Source: Polyangium spumosum (GTDB lineage Bacteria; Myxococcota_A; Polyangia; Polyangiales; Polyangiaceae). From it: 64,000 bases of DNA. Both the position numbers and the translations under genes were made by a program. Every line of letters begins with the position of its first letter. Position 1 is the stretch's first letter. Under the pieces are notes generated by a model. It did no database searches and had not been told where the DNA came from. It saw nothing but the letters and a program-made list of their open reading frames with translations. Of the stretch, positions 17,220 to 26,933 are shown one piece after another. Location of the stretch: assembly GCF_009649845.1 (NCBI RefSeq), contig NZ_WJIE01000001.1, positions 124,001 through 188,000 on the forward strand. Reading direction: 5' to 3'.

Positions 17220-18632
17220 TCACGAATACAGCCTCCGATAGAGCTCGATCTGCCGCTCCTTGGCCGCCCGAACCACCTCGGCGACCTCGGCCCGCGGCTC
17301 GAAGATCCGCGAAACGCGCGGCGCGAAAACGTCGAGGGCCCCCTTTCCGAGCGCCTCCAGCAAGAGCATCGCCGCGCCGCGCAGCGTCGCCTCCTCGCCC
17401 ATGAGATACACGGGCGTTTGCATGGCATCCGCGAACATCTGGGCCCAATCGGGCGAGGCGTGGAGCGCGCCGCCTCCCGCATGAAGCGCGTCGCTGCCGC
17501 CGAGCGCGTCGTGGACCTGCGAGATCCGCAGGGCGACCGACTCGAAGAGCGCCTGGACGATGTCGAACGCGGTCGTGGACAGCCGCAACCCGTGCAACGT
17601 GGCCGTCGCGTCGGCGCGATACCCGGGGCTCCGCTCGCCCGCGAACATGGGCAATACGGTGAGCCCGTGCGCGAAGGGCTCGCGGAAGGCAAGCGGCTCC
17701 GCGTCGAGCTTCAAATGGGCGCGCGCCCAGGCGTGGACGTTGCCGCCTTCACTCGTCGCTCCCCCCACGAGCTCGCGCCGCTCGTCGAGACGATACGCCC
17801 ACAACCCCTCGGGCACCTCGCCCGGCGGGACCTCGGCCATACGCAATTGCCGCAGCGCCGCCGTCGTGCCCACGGTGAGGGAGGTGCTCCGCGGCGATAT
17901 CGCCCCGCCGCCGATATGCGCCGCCGCCCCGTCCCCGATGGCCAGGAAAAACGGCACGTCGCGCAGCGCCGGCCAGCGCTCGCCATGAGCGGACGCGAGG
18001 CCGACCTCAGCCTCGCGAAAATCGGCGAGGGCAGGGAGCCTCTCCGGGCCGAGCCCGAGGCGAGCGAGCCACTCCGCAGACCAGCTCCGGGAAGCGCGGT
18101 CGAAGAGGCCACTCCACGAGGCCACCGAATGGCTACACGGGACCTCCCGGCCGAACCACGCGCGATAGAGGTACGTGGCGAAATCCAGCCAGATCGCAGG
18201 CGCGGCCCCCCGCGCGCGGGCATACCAGCGCAGCCGCGCGGGATGATACGCGGTATGTAGCGGGCAGCCCGTCGCCTGGTACAGAGAGGCGATACCTCCC
18301 TCGGCGGCGAGAAGGGCGGCCTCGGGCGCCGGGCGCGTATCCGCGTAGGTGTAGACCGGGGTCACGGGCTGATTCTCCCCGTCCACGCCGAGCAGATTGC
18401 CCACGAACGTCGCGAGCGCGACGGCCTCGATCGGCGCCGCGTTCGTCAGGATCCGATCGACGCACCGCTCGACCATGCCCTGCAGGCGCCGCGCGTCCAC
18501 CTCGGAGGTGCCGTCCGCGGCCACCGTGAACGAATACGCCTCGGCCGTCTCCGCGACGATCTGAGCGCTCCCGTCACAAATGGCGGCGCGCACGGACGAG
18601 CTGCCGACATCCACCACGAGGACGTGCGTCAC
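17220..18632 (-). CDS. FGGY-family carbohydrate kinase, gluconokinase-like
   Basis: 470 residues of the ASKHA/FGGY fold: the phosphate-1 motif VVDVGSSSVRAA near the N-terminus, VGTTAALR in the middle and GGGALHASPDWAQ near the C-terminus. The stretches YQATGCPLHTAY and AGERSPGY resemble FGGY gluconokinases (which have a TGTPIH-like and a GERAP-like motif) more than xylulokinases or glycerol kinases; this is my reading, not a search result. It would make 6-phosphogluconate from gluconate and ATP. The start is GTG 18632. It lies 53 nt after iorB on the same strand, so it may share that transcript or have its own promoter. Confidence 0.82.
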   Translation of the reverse strand: MTHVLVVDVGSSSVRAAICDGSAQIVAETAEAYSFTVAADGTSEVDARRLQGMVERCVDRILTNAAPIEAVALATFVGNLLGVDGENQPVTPVYTYADTRPAPEAALLAAEGGIASLYQATGCPLHTAYHPARLRWYARARGAAPAIWLDFATYLYRAWFGREVPCSHSVASWSGLFDRASRSWSAEWLARLGLGPERLPALADFREAEVGLASAHGERWPALRDVPFFLAIGDGAAAHIGGGAISPRSTSLTVGTTAALRQLRMAEVPPGEVPEGLWAYRLDERRELVGGATSEGGNVHAWARAHLKLDAEPLAFREPFAHGLTVLPMFAGERSPGYRADATATLHGLRLSTTAFDIVQALFESVALRISQVHDALGGSDALHAGGGALHASPDWAQMFADAMQTPVYLMGEEATLRGAAMLLLEALGKGALDVFAPRVSRIFEPRAEVAEVVRAAKERQIELYRRLYS

Positions 18633-18685
18633 CCGAGCCCCTTGCCACAAAGACGCCGAGCCAGGCAAGCCGAGCCGTGGACGAT

Positions 18686-20923
18686 CTACGCCGAGAGCCC
18701 CCGCAAGAGCGGGATCTCTCGAATCCGCTTGCCCGTCAACACGAACACCGCATTCGCCAGCGCCGGCCCCACCGGCGGCACGCCTGGCTCGCCCACGCCG
18801 CACGGAGGCCCGTCGCTCGGCACGAGGTCCACGTGGATCTTCCGCGGCACCTCGCCGATCCGCGCGATACGCGCGTCCCGGAAGTTCGATTGCTCCGTCG
18901 CCCCGCCTTTCATGGTGATCCCGCCGAAGAGCGTATTGCTGATCCCCATCACCACCGAGCCCTCCATCTGCGCGCGCCCGCGGTCCTGGTTGACCACCGT
19001 GCCCGCATCCATGGAGATCCAGGCCTCGTCGACGCGGACCTTGTTCCGCGCGTCCGGCACGACGGCCAGCACGACGGCCGTGTACGTCACGAAGCTCCGA
19101 TGCGCCGCGAGCCCGAACGCGCGGCCGTCCTTCTTGCGCGCGCTCCACCGCGAGGCCTCCGTGACCCGCTCGATCACGCGCCGGAGCCTGCCCGCGTCCA
19201 CGGGGTGTTTTTCGAGCGTCTCGCCATAATTGGCGAGCTTCTCCACCCCGAGCTCGGCGAGCCCCAGCGTGCGCGGCGGCCCGATGAGCTCGAGCCACAC
19301 GTCCCGCGGATCCGCGCCGCGCGCGTGCGCGATTTCATCCACCAGCGAGCCGATCCCGAAGGCGTGGAAGATGTTGTAGACCGATCGATACCAGCCGATC
19401 CGCGCGTGGGCCCTGGCCGGGCACGCCTCGGCGCGCACGTTCGGCACGTCGAGCGCGAGATCGAGCACGCCCTGCTGGAGGTCCGTGACGCCCGGCCTGT
19501 CGACGTCGCCGAAGGTCGAGGCGATCGGCGGGAAGGCCGTGCGATGGTGCCACGCGATCACCTTGCCCTTCTCATCGAGGCCCGCCCGGAAACGCTGCGC
19601 ATTCACCGTGTTGTAATAGTCGTGCCGGACGTCGTCCTCGCGCGTCCATTGCACGCGCACCGGTACGCCCGCCTCGCGCGCGAGGAAGGCCGCCTCCGCG
19701 GAGAAGTCCGCCTTCGATTTTCGCCCGAACCCGCCGCCGAGCAAGGTCACGTGCACCGTGACCGCCTCCTCGCCGAGGCCGAGCAGCTTCGCCACCGTGC
19801 TCCGCGCGGCCTGCGGATGTTGCGTCGGCGCCCAGACCTCGCAGCGCCCGCCCCCGACCCGCGCGAGCGCGACCGGCGGCTCCATCGGCAAATGCGCGAG
19901 GTGCGGCACGACGTACTCCGCCTCGACGATCCGCGCGGCCTTCTTGAAGGCCGCGTCGACGTCGCCGAGCGCGCGGTACGGCGTCCCCGCCGCGCGCACG
20001 GAGGCGAGCAATTCGTCGCGATACACCCTCGAGTCGTATTTCTCGTTTTCGCCCCCGTCCCAGGTGATGTCGAGCGCCTCGCGCCCGCGCATCGCGGCCC
20101 ACGTGTTCTCCGCGAGCACCGCGATCCCGCCCCACGTCTGGAAGCCATAAGGACGCGCCGCCGCGGGCATCTCGATCACCCGCTTGACGCCCGGGATCTT
20201 CGTTGCGCGGGACGCGTCGTACCTCGCGACCTTCCCCCCGACCACCGGCGGCCGCGCGATCACCGCGATCAGCATGTCCGGCAGCCCGAGATCGGCCCCG
20301 AACCCGGCTGTGCCCGTCACGTACGCGGGCCCGTCGACGAGCGGCAGCTTCGGGTTCTTCAAGAGCGAGAGCTCGTCCCGAGGCCGCACCTTCACGCCCT
20401 CGGGCTTCGGCACGGGCCATTTCGCCGCCGCCTCCGAGAGCTCGCCGAAGCCGAGGGAGCGCTTCGTGGGCACGTGGAGCACCACGTGCCCGCGCGCCTC
20501 GCAGGTCTCCGGCTTCACCTTCCATTTCGCCGCCGCGGCGGCGACGAGCATCGTGCGCGCGGTCGCGCCGACGAGGCGGAGGTTGTCGTAAAACTTCCGG
20601 ATGCTGCTCGATCCATCGGTGTTCTGATCGCCGTACTTCCTGTCGCCGACGGCCTGCCGGATGACGACGCGCCCCATGTCCGCGCCGAGCTCCTCGGCGA
20701 TGAGCACGGGAATCGTGCTCCGCACGCCCTGGCCCATCTCGGAGCGATGACAGACGATGGTCACGGTCCCGTCCGGCGCCACGTGCACGAACGGGTTCGG
20801 GTCGAGCCCCGGCGGCTTCTTTTCGTCGCCGAGCGCTGGCAGCCCGATCGCGAGCCCGGCCAAAGACAGGTTCAGCCCGACGAGGAAATCGCGCCGGGTC
20901 ACGCGCACGACCTCCCGGCTCAT
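18686..20923 (-). CDS. isoquinoline 1-oxidoreductase-type molybdenum subunit (IorB-like), Tat-exported
   Basis: 745 residues of the single-chain molybdopterin subunit found in IorB/aldehyde dehydrogenase-type hydroxylases. It begins with a twin-arginine signal (TRRDFLVG) and a hydrophobic helix, so it folds with cofactor in the cytoplasm and is exported. Family blocks such as [28 protein letters not shown] and [18 protein letters not shown] are present. ATG 20923 overlaps the iron-sulfur subunit stop (ATGA). Substrates in the family range from N-heterocycles to aldehydes; nothing here identifies this one. No molybdenum chaperone (XdhC-like) gene is in the window. Confidence 0.88.
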   Translation of the reverse strand: MSREVVRVTRRDFLVGLNLSLAGLAIGLPALGDEKKPPGLDPNPFVHVAPDGTVTIVCHRSEMGQGVRSTIPVLIAEELGADMGRVVIRQAVGDRKYGDQNTDGSSSIRKFYDNLRLVGATARTMLVAAAAAKWKVKPETCEARGHVVLHVPTKRSLGFGELSEAAAKWPVPKPEGVKVRPRDELSLLKNPKLPLVDGPAYVTGTAGFGADLGLPDMLIAVIARPPVVGGKVARYDASRATKIPGVKRVIEMPAAARPYGFQTWGGIAVLAENTWAAMRGREALDITWDGGENEKYDSRVYRDELLASVRAAGTPYRALGDVDAAFKKAARIVEAEYVVPHLAHLPMEPPVALARVGGGRCEVWAPTQHPQAARSTVAKLLGLGEEAVTVHVTLLGGGFGRKSKADFSAEAAFLAREAGVPVRVQWTREDDVRHDYYNTVNAQRFRAGLDEKGKVIAWHHRTAFPPIASTFGDVDRPGVTDLQQGVLDLALDVPNVRAEACPARAHARIGWYRSVYNIFHAFGIGSLVDEIAHARGADPRDVWLELIGPPRTLGLAELGVEKLANYGETLEKHPVDAGRLRRVIERVTEASRWSARKKDGRAFGLAAHRSFVTYTAVVLAVVPDARNKVRVDEAWISMDAGTVVNQDRGRAQMEGSVVMGISNTLFGGITMKGGATEQSNFRDARIARIGEVPRKIHVDLVPSDGPPCGVGEPGVPPVGPALANAVFVLTGKRIREIPLLRGLSA

Positions 20924-21387
20924 CGCTCGCCCTCCGGCATCCCGGCCGCCTTCTTGATCGCCGCGCGGATCCGCGAATAGGTGCCGCACCGGCAGAGGTT
21001 CCCGGCCATCGATTGATCGATCTCGTCGTCCGAGGGCCTGGGCTTCGCCTTCAGCAAGGCCGCCGCGGTCATGATCTGCCCGGCCTGGCAAAACCCGCAT
21101 TGGGGCACCCCGAGCTCGACCCACGCCCGCTGCAAGGGGTGGCTCCCGTCCGGCGACAGCCCTTCGATCGTGGTGACCGCTCTCCCGTCGGCGCGGCGGA
21201 CCGGCGTCACGCACGCGCGCACGACCTCTCCGTCGAGGTGCACCGTGCACGAGCCGCAGAGCGCCTGGCCGCAGCCGTACTTCGTCCCGGTCAACCCGAG
21301 CACGTCGCGCAGGGCCCAGAGCAGGGGCATCTCGGGGTCGACGTCGAGCGCCTTTTCGACGCCGTTCACGCGAATACGCACGCTCAT
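20920..21387 (-). CDS. [2Fe-2S] subunit of the molybdenum hydroxylase (IorA-like)
   Basis: 155 residues with two iron-sulfur clusters. The plant-ferredoxin type uses C39, C44, C47 and C59 ([10 protein letters not shown]); the second uses C97, C100, C132 and C134 (CGFC, LCRC). It passes electrons from the molybdenum centre to the cytochrome encoded just upstream. It has no signal of its own and is presumably carried across with the Tat-tagged partner. ATG 21387 overlaps the preceding stop (ATGA). Confidence 0.93.
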   Translation of the reverse strand: MSVRIRVNGVEKALDVDPEMPLLWALRDVLGLTGTKYGCGQALCGSCTVHLDGEVVRACVTPVRRADGRAVTTIEGLSPDGSHPLQRAWVELGVPQCGFCQAGQIMTAAALLKAKPRPSDDEIDQSMAGNLCRCGTYSRIRAAIKKAAGMPEGER

Positions 21388-22028
21388 GGTCTCGCCCCCT
21401 CCGCGGGGCATTCGGCCCCCGTCTCCGCCCACGCCGCGACGATCGCGCCGAACTGCGGCTGCGTCCCCGGGACCGGCTCGCGGTCCGCCCCCGGGTGCCA
21501 TCCCCAGCCGACGAGCGCGTCATGCGTGTTGTGCTCGACGATCTCGGCGAGCGTCTTCCCGCCGTTCCGCTTCGGATCCTTCATCTGCTCGCAGATCTCG
21601 CGCGCCGATTTCCCGACCCAGGCCATCTCGAGCGGCGCGAGGTGCCACTGCGGCGCGCCGGGCACGCGCGTGAGCTCCTGGTTCCTGTCCTGATGGCAGC
21701 TCGTGCATTCCATCCCGACCACGCCGTGGTTGTCGGGCCCGCGCACGGCCGGCGGGTCGTGGAGCTGCATGTTCATCCCCTGATGCGGGACGTCGCCGTT
21801 CGGATGGCAGTTCACGCAGCGCGGATGCATGAGCACGCGGCTCGCCTCGAGGAACAGGGCCCGAGAGCGCTCGCGTGTGTCCGTGATGCCCGCGAAGTCG
21901 GCCGGCGCGCGGAGCTCGTTCGGCGCGACCTTCCGGAGCGCCGCCGGGCCCTTGGACGCGCCTGCATTCGGGTTCCCGCACCCGACCACCACGAGGGCCG
22001 CCGCGAGAGGCAGGAGCCGCTGGAGCAT
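21384..22028 (-). CDS. dihaem c-type cytochrome lipoprotein
   Basis: 214 residues. Lipobox VVGC at C17 predicts a membrane-anchored periplasmic protein. Two haem-attachment motifs, CVNCH (71-75) and CTSCH (108-112), are visible, with Met residues (MNMQ, GMEC, LEMAW) that could be distal ligands. It is the likely electron acceptor of the IorAB-like enzyme, and the three genes are joined by ATGA overlaps. ATG 22028 fits the signal peptide. Confidence 0.87.
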   Translation of the reverse strand: MLQRLLPLAAALVVVGCGNPNAGASKGPAALRKVAPNELRAPADFAGITDTRERSRALFLEASRVLMHPRCVNCHPNGDVPHQGMNMQLHDPPAVRGPDNHGVVGMECTSCHQDRNQELTRVPGAPQWHLAPLEMAWVGKSAREICEQMKDPKRNGGKTLAEIVEHNTHDALVGWGWHPGADREPVPGTQPQFGAIVAAWAETGAECPAEGARP

Positions 22029-22093
22029 GCGGGTCAGTAAGCACGGATGCCACGAGCGGGCAAGCGGGCGCGTGTGGGGAAAACCGGCGGGGC

Positions 22094-22585
22094 TCAGTAA
22101 TCGATGACCTGATCCGCCTGCAGAATGGTCTCCGCGAGCTGCCGCGGCGTCGGCAGCCGCGCGCCTTGCCGCAGGTTGGCCGTCGTCAGGCCGGCGTTCT
22201 CGGCGCAATGCGGGCAGAGCAGCACGCTGCCGCCCGCCTTCACGAAGCGATTGTAACGGTCCGCGATCGTCTGCTTGCCCATGCCCCAGCCGAGCTGGTT
22301 CGGGACACGGGTATCGGCCAGGCGCACGCCCTCGAGGTCGAGGAACAACGTCACGCGGGCGCCCCCCTCCTGCAGCGCCTGCGCCAGGTCGAGCGACATC
22401 GCCACGGCGTGCAGGTCCCCCGCGTCCTTCGTCAGGTGCACGACGACCTGCCTCTGCGGACGGGCGGCCTGCGCGCCTCGTGGCGCCGGCGGCGCCTGCT
22501 GCGTCTGCGCCTCGAGGCTCCCTGGCGAGAGCCCGAGCGTGGCGACGGCCAGGAGCGGGATCACGACCTTCATGGTTCTCTTCAT
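22094..22585 (-). CDS. exported DsrE/DsrF-like protein
   Basis: 163 residues. ATG 22585 follows a GGAGGAGA site and starts a signal peptide (MKVVIPLLAVATLG... ending near EAQ). After a Pro/Gln/Ala linker comes a DsrE-like Rossmann domain (VVVHLTKDAGDLHAVAMSLDLAQAL) with a CPHC pair where sulfur-relay relatives carry Cys. An exported form is unlike the cytoplasmic TusD/DsrE proteins. It is the first gene of the unit leading to the cytochrome and IorAB-like enzyme (65-nt gap). The function is not known. Confidence 0.75.
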   Translation of the reverse strand: MKRTMKVVIPLLAVATLGLSPGSLEAQTQQAPPAPRGAQAARPQRQVVVHLTKDAGDLHAVAMSLDLAQALQEGGARVTLFLDLEGVRLADTRVPNQLGWGMGKQTIADRYNRFVKAGGSVLLCPHCAENAGLTTANLRQGARLPTPRQLAETILQADQVIDY

Positions 22586-22749
22586 GGTCTCCTCCCCGAC
22601 CACGACGACACGCAAGAAGGGAACCAGATGCCGCCGACGCCGCGCGTGTCATCCACGCGCGCCCGCCTCCTCATCCCGCCTGAACCGCCCAATCAGGAAC
22701 CTCCCGGGTTGTCCCGGCCCTCGCCGCCCGCCTACCTTGACGCTCCCCC

Positions 22750-24972
22750 ATGCTCGAGCTCGACCTCGAGGCCAAGGTCCGCGCGCTCGAGGCCTTCGCG
22801 CGCCGCGCCTCGCTCCTCCAGAAGATCACCGCCGCCCTCGCCCGCGCCGCCACCGTCCAGCAGATCGGCGACGTCGTCACCGCCCATGGCCACGAGCTCT
22901 TCGGCGCCACCTCCTCGCTCGTGTACCTGCTCGACGAGCGCCGGCAGTTCGTCGAGCTCGCCTCCGTCGCCGGCGCCACGTCCGAGCGCTTCGAGCGCTT
23001 CCGCCGCGTGCCCCTCGACGCCGACGTCCCGCTCACCCACGCCGTTCGCCGCGGCGAGGCCGTCTGGCTCGCCGGCCACGCCGACGTCGCCGCGGTCTTC
23101 CCCGCCGCCGCCGCCCTGCCTCGCGGGCAGGCGCGCCTCGAAGGTGTCGTCGCCATCCCCCTCTGCACGACCACCACGATCATCGGCGGCATCGCCTTCA
23201 GCTTCTACGGCGACGTCCCGACCTTCGACTCCGTCACGCGTGACTTCTTCTCGACCGTCTGCACCCAGTGTGGCCTCGCCATCGAGCGGGCCTTCTCCTT
23301 CGAGGCCGAGAGGCGCGCCCGCGAGGCCCTGCAGAAGCAGCAGGAGCGCCTCGCCGTGCTCGCCCAGGCCGCCGAGCGCCTCTCCTCGACCCTCGCGTCG
23401 CGCCACGCCCTCGCCGAGCTCGCCAAGCTCGTCGTCCCGCGCCTCGCCGACTGGTGCGCCATCGACGAGCTCGCGCCCGACGGCAGCATCCGCCGCCTCG
23501 CGGTCGAGCACAAGGATCCACAGAAGGTCGCGCTCGCCCACGAGCTCGTGAAGAAGTACCCGCCGAACCCGGACGCCCCGCACGGCGTGCCCCGCGTCCT
23601 GCGCACGGGCGAGACCGAGTGGATGCCCGAGATCCCCGACGAGCTGCTCGTCGCGACCTCGACCGACGAGGAGCAGCTCGCCATGGCGCGCTCGCTCGGC
23701 CTCACCTCGTACGCCATCGTCCCGCTCTTCACGCGGGGCCGCGTCATCGGCGCCCTCACCCTCGTCAGCGAGGGGCCGCGGCGCCTCGACGAGGAGGACC
23801 TCGCCTTCGCCGAGCACCTCGCGCGCCGCTCCGCCCTCGCGCTCGACAACGCCCGCCTCTACGAGGCCGCCGAGGCGGCGCGCAAGGAGCTACACGACCT
23901 CTTCATGGAGGCGCCCGCGGGCATCTGCATCCTGCGCGGCGAGGATCTGCGCTTCGAGCTCGCCAACCGGCCGTATCTCCGCCTCGCGTCGAGGACGAAC
24001 GTCGTCGGCAAGACCGTCCGCGAGGTCTTCCCCGAGCTCGAGGGCCAGGGGATCCTCGAGATCCTCGACCGCGTCCACGCGACGGGCGCGACCTACGTCG
24101 CCTCCGAGCTCTCGGTCCGGCTCGACGCGGGTGACGGCCGGGGCCCCACGGAGCGCCTGTACAACATCGTCTACCAGGCCATCCGCGACGCCCACGGCGC
24201 CATCGGCGGCGTCGCCGTCTACGCGATCGAGGTGACCGATCAGGTGCAAGCGCGGCGGCGCGTCGAGGCGCTCGCCGCGTCGCTCGCCGAGACGAACCGC
24301 GAGCTCGATCAGTTCGCGTACATCACCTCGCACGACCTCAAGGCCCCGCTCCGCGCGATCGGCAGCCTCGCCGAGTGGATCGAGGAGGACCTCGGCCCGG
24401 CGATGACCGACGACGCGCGCGAGAAGATGTCCCTCTTGCGGGGCCGCGTGTGCCGCATGGAGGGGCTCATCCAGGGCCTGCTCGACTTCTCGCGCGCCGG
24501 CCGTTCGAAGGCGAGCCGCGAGCGCGTCGACGTCGGCCGGCTCTTGACCGAGGTCGTGGAGATGCTCGCGCCGCGGCCTCCGGCCGCCGTGATCCTCGGC
24601 GAGGGGCTGCCGACGTTCGACGCCGAGCGGCTCGCGCTCGAGCAGGTGTTCACGAACCTCATCGGCAACGCGCTCAAGCACGCGGGCAGGCCGGACGTGG
24701 AGGTGCGCGTCGGGGCGCGCGACCTCGGCGACACGTGGGAGTTTTTCGTGCGCGACGATGGCCCGGGCATCGCGCCTGAGTTCCACGAGCGTGTCTGGGG
24801 CATCTTCCAGACGCTCGAGGCGCGCGACAAGGTGGAGAGCACCGGCATCGGGCTTGCGATCGTCAAGAAGATCGTCGAAGGTCGAGGCGGTCACGTGCGC
24901 ATCGAGTCGGCCCTGGGAGAAGGCGCGTGTTTGTTCTTCACCTGGCCGAAGCACGAGGCGACGAGAGCCTGA
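22750..24972 (+). CDS. histidine kinase with two GAF domains and a PAS domain
   Basis: 740 residues without membrane helices. The order is GAF (about 15-185), GAF (about 205-370), PAS (about 385-500), then HisKA/HATPase_c. The phospho-acceptor is H528 in SHDLKAPLRA; the ATP-binding blocks NLIGNALKHAG, DDGPGIAPEF and GIGLAIVKKI are intact. The dimerisation region is of the phytochrome-associated kinase type. The following receiver gene starts 6 nt later and is the obvious partner. Ligands of the GAF domains are not evident; no chromophore Cys motif was recognised in them. Confidence 0.93.
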   Translation: MLELDLEAKVRALEAFARRASLLQKITAALARAATVQQIGDVVTAHGHELFGATSSLVYLLDERRQFVELASVAGATSERFERFRRVPLDADVPLTHAVRRGEAVWLAGHADVAAVFPAAAALPRGQARLEGVVAIPLCTTTTIIGGIAFSFYGDVPTFDSVTRDFFSTVCTQCGLAIERAFSFEAERRAREALQKQQERLAVLAQAAERLSSTLASRHALAELAKLVVPRLADWCAIDELAPDGSIRRLAVEHKDPQKVALAHELVKKYPPNPDAPHGVPRVLRTGETEWMPEIPDELLVATSTDEEQLAMARSLGLTSYAIVPLFTRGRVIGALTLVSEGPRRLDEEDLAFAEHLARRSALALDNARLYEAAEAARKELHDLFMEAPAGICILRGEDLRFELANRPYLRLASRTNVVGKTVREVFPELEGQGILEILDRVHATGATYVASELSVRLDAGDGRGPTERLYNIVYQAIRDAHGAIGGVAVYAIEVTDQVQARRRVEALAASLAETNRELDQFAYITSHDLKAPLRAIGSLAEWIEEDLGPAMTDDAREKMSLLRGRVCRMEGLIQGLLDFSRAGRSKASRERVDVGRLLTEVVEMLAPRPPAAVILGEGLPTFDAERLALEQVFTNLIGNALKHAGRPDVEVRVGARDLGDTWEFFVRDDGPGIAPEFHERVWGIFQTLEARDKVESTGIGLAIVKKIVEGRGGHVRIESALGEGACLFFTWPKHEATRA

Positions 24973-24978
24973 GGGCTG

Positions 24979-25395
24979 ATGGATAACCGCGAGCTCCACA
25001 TCCTGCTGGTCGACGACGACGAGGTCGACGTCATGACCGTGAAGCGGGCCTTCCAGAAGAACCGGCTGACGAACCCGATCCACGTGGCGACGAACGGCAT
25101 CGAGGCGCTCGCGAAGCTACGCGACGGATCGATCGCCGGGCGGCGCTTGCTCGTGCTGCTCGACCTCAACATGCCCAGGATGAACGGCATCGAGCTACTG
25201 CGTGAGCTCCGCGCCGATCCCGCGCTCGTGTCGACGTCGGTCGTCGTGTTGACGACCTCCAACGAGGACCGCGACAAGGTCGAGGCCTACCGCCTCAACG
25301 TCGCGGGTTACCTCCTCAAGCCGGTGCAGTTCGCCGACTTCGTCGACGTGATGGCGACGCTGAACAAGTACTGGACCCTGGTCGAGATGCCGTGA
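24979..25395 (+). CDS. single-domain response regulator (Rcp1-like)
   Basis: 138 residues, a lone receiver with the acidic pocket VDDDE (11-15), the phosphorylation site D62 in LDLNMP, T in VVLTTSN and the switch Lys in LLKPVQ. An insertion before the phosphorylated Asp and the long C-terminus match Rcp1-type partners of phytochrome-like kinases. It has no output domain, so it acts as a shuttle. Its stop overlaps the start of the next kinase (GTGA). Confidence 0.92.
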   Translation: MDNRELHILLVDDDEVDVMTVKRAFQKNRLTNPIHVATNGIEALAKLRDGSIAGRRLLVLLDLNMPRMNGIELLRELRADPALVSTSVVVLTTSNEDRDKVEAYRLNVAGYLLKPVQFADFVDVMATLNKYWTLVEMP

Positions 25396-26873
25396 CCAAA
25401 CGCGAGGGGTCGATGCGGCTTTGCGTCCTCCTGGTGGACGACGACGTCGTCGACCGCATGGCGATCGTGCGCGCGCTCGGCAAGGCCGACCCGGCGATCG
25501 AGGTGCACGAGGCCACGTCGGCGAACGCGGCGCTGGAGAAGCTCCGCCGCGGCCTCTTCGACTGCGTGATCTCGGACCTCGACATGCCGGGGCGCGACGG
25601 CGCCTGGTTGCTCGCGGCGATCCGGCAGGAGGAGATCGACGTCCCATTCGTGGTGCTCACGGGCCAGGGTGACGAGCAGACGGCCGTCGCGCTGATGAAG
25701 GCGGGCGCCGCCGATTATCTGGTGAAGGGCGCGGACGCGGGCAGCCGGCTCGGGCACATCGTGCGGCACGTGGTGCGCGTGTCTCGGGCCGAGCGAGAGG
25801 CGCGGCTCGCGCACGAGCGGCTCGCGCTCTCGCTCTCGGCGACGGGCCTCGGCATCTGGGACTGGGATCCGCGCACGAACGAGCTGCGCTGCGACGCGCG
25901 CTGCAAGGAGCTCTTTGGCCTGCCGGCGGAGGCGCCGCTCGGCTTCGAGCAGGCGCGCGCCGCGATCCACCCGGACGACCTCGCGCCCTGGATCGCGACG
26001 TTCACGGCGGCGCTCGAGCCGGGCGCCGGAGGGGGCCGCTACGAGCTCGAGCATCGCCTCGTGGGCCTCGTCGACGGGCAGGAGCGCTGGGTGCGCGTCT
26101 CGGGCCGGGTCGTCTTCCAGGAAGGGAAGGCAGTCCGCGTGGTGGGGGCGCTGCTCGACGTGACGGCGCGGCGGCGGGAGGTGGAGCTCGCGCGGCGGCG
26201 GCTGGAGTTCGAGCAGCAGCTCATGGGCATCGTGAGCCACGACCTGCGCAACCCGATCGCGGCCATGGTGACGGGGGCGGTGATCCTGCGGCGAGCCTTG
26301 CCGGAGGGATCACCGCTGACGAAGACAGCGGCGCGGGTGGCGTCGAGCGGGGAGCGGGCGACGCGGCTGATCCGGGACCTGCTCGATTTCACGCAAGCGC
26401 GGACGGGGACGGGGATCCCGGTGGCGCGGCGCGAGTCGGACATCCACGCGACGTGCAAGCAGGTGGTGGACGAGATCGTGCTGGCGCACGCGGGCCGGCA
26501 GATCGTGCACCATGCGGAGGGCGAGGGGCAGGGAATCTGGGACCCGGACCGAATCTCGCAAGTGGTGGACAACCTGACGCGCAACGCGGTGACCTACAGC
26601 CCGCCCGGGAGCGTGGTGACGATCTGGAGCCGGGACCTCGGCGAGCGAGTGCGGGTGGAGGTGCACAACGAGGGGACGCCGATCCCCGCGGAGGTGTTAC
26701 CGACGCTGTTCGAGCCCTACAAGCGGGGCGACCACAAGCACGACCCGGATCGGAGCATCGGGCTCGGGCTGTTCATCGTGAAGGAAATCGTGAGCGCACA
26801 CGGCGGCGAGGTGACGGTGCGCTCGACGGCGTGCGAGGGGACGACGTTCGTCGTGGATTTGCCGAAGGGCTGA
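25392..26873 (+). CDS. receiver-PAS-histidine kinase hybrid
   Basis: 493 residues: an N-terminal receiver (about 8-125, D62 in ISDLDMPG), a short coiled coil, PAS (about 140-265) and a HisKA/HATPase_c kinase with H283 in SHDLRNPIA and NNDLT-like, GLGLFIVKE blocks. Having the receiver first suggests its kinase activity is controlled by phosphorylation, perhaps by the kinase at 22750 or through the shuttle receiver. The start is GTG 25392, translationally coupled to the preceding gene. The three genes form one phosphorelay operon without a DNA-binding output. Confidence 0.92.
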   Translation: MTKREGSMRLCVLLVDDDVVDRMAIVRALGKADPAIEVHEATSANAALEKLRRGLFDCVISDLDMPGRDGAWLLAAIRQEEIDVPFVVLTGQGDEQTAVALMKAGAADYLVKGADAGSRLGHIVRHVVRVSRAEREARLAHERLALSLSATGLGIWDWDPRTNELRCDARCKELFGLPAEAPLGFEQARAAIHPDDLAPWIATFTAALEPGAGGGRYELEHRLVGLVDGQERWVRVSGRVVFQEGKAVRVVGALLDVTARRREVELARRRLEFEQQLMGIVSHDLRNPIAAMVTGAVILRRALPEGSPLTKTAARVASSGERATRLIRDLLDFTQARTGTGIPVARRESDIHATCKQVVDEIVLAHAGRQIVHHAEGEGQGIWDPDRISQVVDNLTRNAVTYSPPGSVVTIWSRDLGERVRVEVHNEGTPIPAEVLPTLFEPYKRGDHKHDPDRSIGLGLFIVKEIVSAHGGEVTVRSTACEGTTFVVDLPKG

Positions 26874-26933
26874 CGGCGGGGGGTTCCTTTCGGGCTTGCG
26901 GGGTAGGATCGACCACCTGTACCGTTCGTTCGC

